From: an uncultured Microbacterium sp.
GTDB lineage: Bacteria > Actinomycetota > Actinomycetes > Actinomycetales > Microbacteriaceae
Direction of reading: 5' to 3'
NCBI GenBank assembly: GCA_947647645.1
Contig: CANSLE010000107.1
Location: 1 to 7,776 of the forward strand
Length of the DNA: 7,776 bases
A model generated the notes under the pieces. That model worked only from the letters and a program-made list of their open reading frames with translations, was not told the DNA's origin and searched no databases. The translations under genes were made by a program, and so were the position numbers. Every line of letters begins with the position of its first letter. Position 1 is the first letter of the stretch. Positions 1 to 4,108 of the stretch are shown here, piece by piece.

Positions 1-21
1 GACCCGGCGCAGGAGGCGGAT

Positions 22-36
22 GTGACCTTCGGCCCT
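22..36 (+). promoter_or_regulatory. DosR/DevR-box-like element upstream of the universal stress gene
   Basis: The 15-mer GTGACCTTCGGCCCT reads as two inverted half-sites (GTGAC and GGCCC) separated by four bases. The mycobacterial DosR consensus has the same geometry (GGGAC-N4-GTCCC), and each half here differs from it at one position. Thirteen bases (24-36) recur exactly, on the other strand, at 1674-1686 upstream of the SDR gene. A weak -10-like hexamer GACGAT (59-64) begins 30 bases after the element's centre, which would place an activator near -41. The repeat is seen directly; binding by a DevR-family regulator is inferred. Confidence 0.5.
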
Positions 37-70
37 ATCGCGCGACCGGTGCGGGCGGGACGATGGGGGC

Positions 71-550
71 ATGACCGATACCACGGAATCGACTCGCATC
101 ATCGTCGGGGTCGACGGATCCGCGTCCTCCATCGCGGCGCGTGATCGTGCCGCGCAGCTCGCCGCCGCACTGGACGTACCACTCGAGGCGATCACGACCT
201 GGGAGTACCCGGTGATGCTCGACACGTACTACCCGCTCCCCGACTGGTCGCCGCGCAACGACGCGGAGAGGGCCCTCGCGGGTGCCGTCGAGCAGGTCTT
301 CCACGGCGAACCACCCTCACGGTTCGCGCAGACGGTGCTGCAGGGGTCCGCCGCCCGGGTGCTGATCCAGCAGAGCGCGCACGCGTCCATGCTCGTGGTC
401 GGCAGCCGTGGCCACGGCGGATTCGTGGGGCTGCTGCTGGGGTCCGTGAGCGCCGCGTGCGCCGCGCACGCCCACTGCCCGGTGCTCATCATGCACGCAC
501 CGAAGCCCACCGACGCCCGCACCGCCGATCCGGCGACCCCTGCGGAGTGA
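71..550 (+). CDS. Universal stress protein (UspA family, single domain)
   Basis: This 159-residue protein has the length of a single-domain UspA fold. It opens with the beta-strand IIVGVDGS, whose Asp15 sits where Usp proteins contact adenine nucleotide. The ATP-binding signature G-2X-G-9X-G-S is complete at residues 111-125 (GSRGHGGFVGLLLGS) and is followed by the usual closing strand CPVLIMHA. It therefore belongs to the ATP-binding class, which in actinobacteria is linked to hypoxia, stationary phase and persistence. It is a soluble cytoplasmic protein with no signal peptide or membrane segment. The ATG at 71 has only a G-run two bases upstream as a poor Shine-Dalgarno; GGCGGGA further back is an alternative, or the mRNA may be leaderless. 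It is convergent with the flavin-binding gene ending at 634. The family call is firm; the exact role is not known. Confidence 0.93.
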   Translation: MTDTTESTRIIVGVDGSASSIAARDRAAQLAAALDVPLEAITTWEYPVMLDTYYPLPDWSPRNDAERALAGAVEQVFHGEPPSRFAQTVLQGSAARVLIQQSAHASMLVVGSRGHGGFVGLLLGSVSAACAAHAHCPVLIMHAPKPTDARTADPATPAE

Positions 551-555
551 ACACC

Positions 556-595
556 GCGGAACCACCGGATGCGAGACCCCGTGCGCGGTTCCCGC
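556..595. terminator. Possible bidirectional hairpin between convergent genes
   Basis: GGAACC (558-563) pairs perfectly with GGTTCC (587-592), and the flanking GC/GC can add two pairs around one bulged C. The loop is long (about 23 bases) and there is no T-tract. It lies in the 83-base gap between two convergent genes, where a shared terminator is expected. The evidence is weak. Confidence 0.25.
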
Positions 596-633
596 CCGCG
601 GAGCAGGCTGTTCGCTTCCCCCCGAGGCGCGGA

Positions 634-1221
634 TCAGTCCTCCCGCAGCGGCGGGAAGTGCGGGATCGGAAGCGGCTTGCTCGCTTCATCAGCTGGCGGG
701 ACGCCGACTGACGCCGGGCCGGGACCGCTCAGGGGGGCCGCGGCATGCGGACGGACATCGGGGAGCCGCCGGTGGAATCGCCGACCGGTGACGGTGGACG
801 GTGTGAGCCGGATGACGTGCTGCTTGCGGGTCGGGCTCCAGGACGTCAGCGCGAGGATGCCGGACTCCCGCGTCTGCGGATCTGCCTCGACCTGCTGCGC
901 GGTGCCGCGGATCACCACGCTCCAGCGGCGCGCGGCGCTCTCCCCGTCGACCTCGAACGCTGCAACCGGGCGGGCGGCGATGTCCACGAGCTTGCCGCCC
1001 GGGGCGGACCGGATGTACACCTCGCCGCTGTGCACCAGGTAGTTCACCGGGAACACGTCGGGGACCCCGTCTGTGCCCTCGACGGCCAACCGTCCCAGCG
1101 TGTGTTGCTCCAGCAGCCGCCAGCACTCCGCGGTGGGCAGCTTCTCCACGAGCGCGTCGGCAGGGTCTGCTGCCGTGTCGGGCGGGCCGGCGGGGCGGGG
1201 GTCGGGAACAGGGACGGTCAT
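634..1221 (-). CDS. Pyridoxamine 5'-phosphate oxidase-like flavin-binding protein
   Basis: The 195-residue product has the split-barrel core of the PNPOx-like superfamily: a helix with LGRLAVEG (42-49), then PVNYLVHSGEVYIRS (58-72) followed by GGKL, then AAFEVDG (87-93) and RWSVVIRGTA (99-108), which is the usual flavin-contacting strand. The C-terminal tail has the pattern KPLPIPHFPP (182-191). Such proteins bind FMN, FAD or F420; the substrate cannot be read from sequence, and biosynthetic PdxH activity is unlikely. I chose the ATG at 1221 because the alternative upstream start adds an arginine-rich stretch that is the SDR gene read in another frame. GGAGGGG (1235-1241) lies about 13 bases upstream, inside the last SDR codons, and the SDR stop ends two bases before this ATG, so co-translation with the SDR is likely. 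Relatives occur in the mycobacterial DosR regulon (Rv3129 as I recall), matching the DosR-like box upstream of the pair. Confidence 0.85.
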   Translation of the reverse strand: MTVPVPDPRPAGPPDTAADPADALVEKLPTAECWRLLEQHTLGRLAVEGTDGVPDVFPVNYLVHSGEVYIRSAPGGKLVDIAARPVAAFEVDGESAARRWSVVIRGTAQQVEADPQTRESGILALTSWSPTRKQHVIRLTPSTVTGRRFHRRLPDVRPHAAAPLSGPGPASVGVPPADEASKPLPIPHFPPLRED

Positions 1222-1223
1222 GG

Positions 1224-1619
1224 TCACACCGCGTCCCCTCCGCCGTCGACGGGGAGGAGCGCTCCCGATACGTCGGGCGCCTCGTCGTTGAGCAGCCAGG
1301 CGCTCGCCGCGGCGAGCTGCGCGGGTTGCGCCACAGCCGGGGCGGTGGTCTGAATGATCGGGCCGAGCCGCTGATGCGCCCACTCCGACAGGAAGGGCGC
1401 CTCGATGGTGGGGGCGACCGGACCCGGGTCGCCCGTCACACCGCGCACGCGGTGCCCGAACGCGGCGCTGACCGCGTTCAGCCGCTCTCGTGACAGGTCG
1501 ACCACCACGATCGCGCCGTCATCGGCGACGATACGCGCGAGCGTGGCCCGCCCGATCCCCCAACCCGCGCCGGTGACGATGACGGTGCGCCCTGAGAAGT
1601 CGGCTGTCCAGCTGTTCAT
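1224..1619 (-). CDS. Short-chain dehydrogenase/reductase with large internal deletion, probably catalytically dead
   Basis: The N-terminus is a normal classical SDR Rossmann start: VIVTGAGWGIGRA (residues 13-25) carries the TGxxxGIG dinucleotide motif, and VVVDLS (38-43) is the second strand. After about residue 62 the sequence jumps directly to a typical SDR C-terminus: PGPVAPTIEAPF (65-76), then SEWAHQRLGPI, AAASAWLLNDEA and the closing GALLPVDGGG (119-128). The product is 131 residues where the family usually has about 240-250. The NAG motif, the catalytic Ser and the YxxxK pair are all missing, so dehydrogenase activity is not expected. The frame is intact across the join, with a good ribosome site (GGGAGGG at 1627-1633, 7 bases before the ATG at 1619), so a protein could still be made. 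The gene is first in an operon with the downstream flavin-binding gene. It could be a decaying pseudogene, a cofactor-binding remnant or an assembly artefact. Confidence 0.8.
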   Translation of the reverse strand: MNSWTADFSGRTVIVTGAGWGIGRATLARIVADDGAIVVVDLSRERLNAVSAAFGHRVRGVTGDPGPVAPTIEAPFLSEWAHQRLGPIIQTTAPAVAQPAQLAAASAWLLNDEAPDVSGALLPVDGGGDAV

Positions 1620-1645
1620 GCTGTGTCCCTCCCACATGCGCTCCC

Positions 1646-1688
1646 AGTACACGCCGCGCCCGGCTCGGCCGTGAGGGCCGAAGGTCCC
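1646..1688 (-). promoter_or_regulatory. Promoter of SDR operon with DosR/DevR-box-like element
   Basis: On the minus strand, 1688-1674 reads GGGACCTTCGGCCCT. The first half-site matches the DosR core GGGAC fully, the second (GGCCC) matches GTCCC at four of five positions, and the four-base gap is the same. From the box centre, 30 bases downstream, lies TGTACT (1651-1646), a 4/6 match to TATAAT. This predicts transcription from about 1639, a leader of about 20 bases that contains the Shine-Dalgarno, and an activator centred near -41. The repeat and spacing are seen directly; the regulator is inferred. Confidence 0.5.
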
Positions 1689-1829
1689 GTGGCCTCCCTG
1701 CCCGTGAACCCGGCCGGGAGCATCAGCGGGAAGCCGACGGTGTGCTCTTTGTCGATGACCGCGTCCCCCGGGTGACAACCGCCCCCGCCGACGAGGGGAG
1801 GGCACCACACGACGCCACCCGTCGCCATC

Positions 1830-1838
1830 GGGGGGGGG
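1830..1838. repeat. Nine-base poly-G tract
   Basis: An uninterrupted run of nine G residues lies in the divergent intergenic region. Such tracts are prone to slippage and to sequencing error. A length change would alter only the doubtful minus-strand frame at 1616-1849, not any gene I can support. Confidence 0.8.
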
Positions 1839-1977
1839 CGATGTGCCACCCGTGGTCGTCGGCGAGCCGGCGAGCGCGGGGATAGGCTGGTTGCGCCTAG
1901 TTGATTTCGCGCCCGGACCCCGCCGACATCGAGGTGACGGTGTGCTCCCCGGTGACTGACCAGCAGGGAGGCTCGCC

Positions 1978-3636
1978 ATGGATCGCGAAAGACGAGACAG
2001 CGACACCGCAGACCGGGACGACGACCCGCGGTGGCTCGGTTTCGCCGACGCCGCGGTCACCGCGGACCTGCGCCTGCCGGTCGTGCTCCGCCACATCGTC
2101 CACGCCGCGCGCGACCTCGTGGGCGCCGAATACGCCGCGCTGGGCGTCATCGGCGAGGGCGGCGGGCTGGAGCAGTTCATCCACGTCGGGATGCCCGCGG
2201 ACGTCGTCGGCCGCATCGGCGCCGCGCCGCGCGGCGAGGGGGTGCTGGGGATGCTGATCAGCCACCCGGAACCGATCCGCCTGAACGATCTCACCGAGCA
2301 CCCCGGCGCCGTCGGCTTCCCCGCCCATCACCCGCCGATGAGCAGCTTCCTGGGCGTGCCGATCCGGATCGAGGATCGCGTGTTCGGGAATCTCTACCTC
2401 GCCGAGAGCATGACCGGGCGATTCACCAAGGACGACGAGCAACTGGTGGTCGCGCTGGCCGCCAAAGCGGGCGTCGCCATCGAGCACGCGCGCCTCTACG
2501 AGAGATCCGAACGGCAACGCAACTGGCTGAATGCCTCCGCCCAGGTCGCCCAGCAGCTCTTGGCACCGCAGGCCGAGTCGCCGCTGGACATCGTGCTGCG
2601 CCACGCGCTGACCGCCGGCGGAGCCGACCTGGCCAGCATTGTCCTGAACACCGGGGACGGCTGGACGGTCGTGTCCAGCGTGGGCCCCGATGCCCCCGCC
2701 TCCGGCACCCCCATCGATCTGGAGACATCATTGGTGGGCCGCGCGATCGCGGACGCCACGCCCGTGCTCTTCGACGAGCGCGCGACCGCGGCCGTGCACC
2801 GACCGTGGCGGTCAGGGCACATCAGTACAGCCATGACCGCACCTCTTCTCACCAGCGGCCATCAGGCCACGGGTGCGCTGAGCCTGGCACGGCTGCCGGG
2901 GCGTCCCGCGTTCGTGGACGACGAGCTGCAGCAGCTGATCGGCTTCACCAGCTACATCGGGGTGGCGATCGAGCTCGACCACGCGCGAAAGGAACGAGAA
3001 CTCGCCCACCTCGCCGACGATCGCGCCCGGATCGCCGCGGACCTTCACGACCACGTCATCCAGGTGCTGTTCGCCACGGGCATGAGTCTGCAGCGTGTCG
3101 CCCCGACCATCTCCCCCGCGACCGCGCGAAGCCGGGTCCTCGAGACGGTCGACGTCCTCGACGACGCGATCGCACAGATCCGGGCGACGGTCTTCCAGCT
3201 CCGCGCGCCGATCCAACAGCGCGCCCCGCTTCACCACCGCCTGCTGGAGATCGTCAAGGAACAGTCCCGCTCCCTCGGGTTCGACCCTGTCCTCACCCTC
3301 TCCGGCATCCACTACGCCGATCACGACCCCGAGCTGCTCGACGACATTGCCGCCGTCGCCCGGGAGGCTCTCGCCAACGTCGCCCGGCACGCCCAGGCGA
3401 CCCACGCCCGGCTCGACGTGGTGCTCGACCGCTCCGCCGTCACCGTGGTGGTCTCCGACGACGGCCGGGGCATGCGCCACGCCCGCCCCACGAGCGGTCT
3501 GCTGAACCTTCGCCGACGCGCCGAAGCGCGCGCGGGACGATGCGACATCGAACCCGGCGACGACGGCGGCACCCGCCTCGTCTGGACCGCCCGATTGCCG
3601 CCTACCGGTGGTGCGGACGATCAAGCGCGTCGATGA
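1978..3636 (+). CDS. GAF-domain sensor histidine kinase, DevS/DosS type
   Basis: This 552-residue protein has two GAF domains (about 35-172 and 200-335), a HisKA_3 dimerisation/phosphoacceptor helix and a C-terminal HATPase domain. The H-box is RIAADLHDHVIQVLF (351-365) with His357 as likely phosphosite. The ATP-binding lid shows REALANVARHA (462-472, N-box), SDDGRGM (493-499, G1) and SGLLNL then GGTRLVW. GAF-A carries GFPAHHPPM (113-121) and FGNLYL (136-141). His118 and Tyr140 are 22 residues apart, as are the heme ligand His149 and distal Tyr171 of M. tuberculosis DosS in my recollection of its sequence, so O2/NO/CO or redox sensing through heme is plausible. No membrane segment is evident, so it is a cytosolic kinase. 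The ribosome site AGGGAGG lies 6 bases before the ATG. No response regulator follows, so it is an orphan within this window. The family call is strong; the ligand is inferred. Confidence 0.93.
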   Translation: MDRERRDSDTADRDDDPRWLGFADAAVTADLRLPVVLRHIVHAARDLVGAEYAALGVIGEGGGLEQFIHVGMPADVVGRIGAAPRGEGVLGMLISHPEPIRLNDLTEHPGAVGFPAHHPPMSSFLGVPIRIEDRVFGNLYLAESMTGRFTKDDEQLVVALAAKAGVAIEHARLYERSERQRNWLNASAQVAQQLLAPQAESPLDIVLRHALTAGGADLASIVLNTGDGWTVVSSVGPDAPASGTPIDLETSLVGRAIADATPVLFDERATAAVHRPWRSGHISTAMTAPLLTSGHQATGALSLARLPGRPAFVDDELQQLIGFTSYIGVAIELDHARKERELAHLADDRARIAADLHDHVIQVLFATGMSLQRVAPTISPATARSRVLETVDVLDDAIAQIRATVFQLRAPIQQRAPLHHRLLEIVKEQSRSLGFDPVLTLSGIHYADHDPELLDDIAAVAREALANVARHAQATHARLDVVLDRSAVTVVVSDDGRGMRHARPTSGLLNLRRRAEARAGRCDIEPGDDGGTRLVWTARLPPTGGADDQARR

Positions 3637-3753
3637 CCGCCCGGGAGGAGACGCCGTCCTACCGCCAGGGCCGTGAGGCGAGCGGATACCGGGCCGCCTC
3701 GGACGCGCTGTCCGGTCGCTGCGTCTTCACCGAGATCAGGCCGGGATGCGGAA

Positions 3754-3782
3754 GTGACTTTGTTCTCGGAGCGGGCTATGGT
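3754..3782 (+). promoter_or_regulatory. Candidate sigma-70-type promoter for the 45-aa basic protein
   Basis: GTGACT (3754-3759) and TATGGT (3777-3782) each match the -35 and -10 consensus at four of six positions, with an ideal 17-base spacer. This would give a leader of roughly 39 bases before the ATG at 3828. It lies in the 191-base gap after the kinase gene, so the small gene need not depend on read-through. Confidence 0.4.
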
Positions 3783-3827
3783 CGAGGGTCACCGTCCGCC
3801 AACCAGAACCATTTGAGGGGAAGCGAC

Positions 3828-3965
3828 ATGGCCGGCAAGACGCCCATTGCGAAGAATGCCAAGAAGCCCGCGAAACAGACACTCAAGGAGAAGCGCGCCG
3901 CGAAGCGCGAGAAGAGCGAAACGACCGCTTCTTTCGTCAAGCCGCGTAAACGCGCGAACAGCTAG
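3828..3965 (+). CDS. Small lysine-rich basic protein (45 aa), function unknown
   Basis: The 45-residue product has 11 Lys and 4 Arg against 3 Glu, a net charge of about +12, and almost no hydrophobic core. The central segment TLKEKRAAKREK (18-29) could form a charged helix, and the ends look disordered. Nucleic acid or ribosome association would fit this composition, but no named family is recognised and the role is unknown. Similar short Lys-rich hypothetical proteins are, as far as I recall, common in actinobacteria. The ATG at 3828 is chosen for the strong ribosome site GAGGGG (3815-3820) 7 bases upstream. The frame stays open back to an ATG at 3633 that overlaps the kinase stop, but that longer form lacks a ribosome site and its extra 65 residues look non-coding. 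It is convergent with the P-ATPase gene. Confidence 0.72.
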   Translation: MAGKTPIAKNAKKPAKQTLKEKRAAKREKSETTASFVKPRKRANS

Positions 3966-3975
3966 CCGGGCTCGC

Positions 3976-4023
3976 CGGTCCGTCGCCTCGCCGGACCGCC
4001 GGAGGGACGGGAGCGCAGTCCCG
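3976..4023. terminator. Possible hairpins between convergent genes
   Basis: Two small inverted repeats lie in the 143-base gap. CGGTCCG (3976-3982) pairs with CGGACCG (3992-3998) over a 9-base loop, and CGGGA (4008-4012) pairs with TCCCG (4019-4023). Neither has a T-tract, so rho-independent termination is uncertain, although the position between convergent genes suits a terminator. Confidence 0.3.
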
Positions 4024-4108
4024 GAGATCGTGCGCCCCGTCCTCTCCCGGCTCGGGCCAGACCAGGCGATCCGCAGCGACGCCTGGGCGGCAGGTGAGCG
4101 GGCGGGCT

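Larger units (their letters stand above)
1620..1977. other. Divergent intergenic region between SDR operon and sensor kinase
   Basis: This 358-base stretch separates the minus-strand SDR pair from the plus-strand kinase. It holds the SDR ribosome site (1627-1633), a -10-like hexamer (1646-1651), the DosR-like box (1674-1688), a nine-G run (1830-1838) and the kinase ribosome site AGGGAGG (1965-1971). A minus-strand open frame (GTG at 1849, TGA at 1616) crosses it and meets the SDR ATG in an ATGA overlap. Its product matches nothing I recognise and it overlaps the proposed promoter, so I do not call it a gene. I see no convincing sigma-70-type promoter for the kinase. Confidence 0.5.

Noticed and set aside
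1222..1383. N-terminal extension of the PNPOx-like protein to 1383.
   Set aside because: It is the SDR coding region read in another frame, arginine-rich and unlike the family N-terminus.
1620..2294. Extension of the SDR frame upstream to 2294 on the minus strand.
   Set aside because: The added sequence is antisense to the kinase gene, is Pro/Arg/Ser-rich and has no fold; ATG 1619 has GGGAGGG at 7 bases and starts a normal Rossmann strand.
3633..3965. A longer version of the small basic protein beginning at an ATG that overlaps the kinase stop codon.
   Set aside because: No ribosome site precedes 3633, the extra 65 residues look like no protein family, and a strong Shine-Dalgarno supports ATG 3828.
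1978..3965. Long overlapping open frames on both strands across the kinase gene.
   Set aside because: These are high-GC shadow frames, rich in Arg, Pro and Ala with no recognisable motif, whereas the kinase frame carries all expected domains.
4004..4022. GGGAC ... GTCCC pair as a third DosR-like box.
   Set aside because: The half-sites are separated by nine bases instead of four and lie between the ends of convergent genes, not at a promoter.
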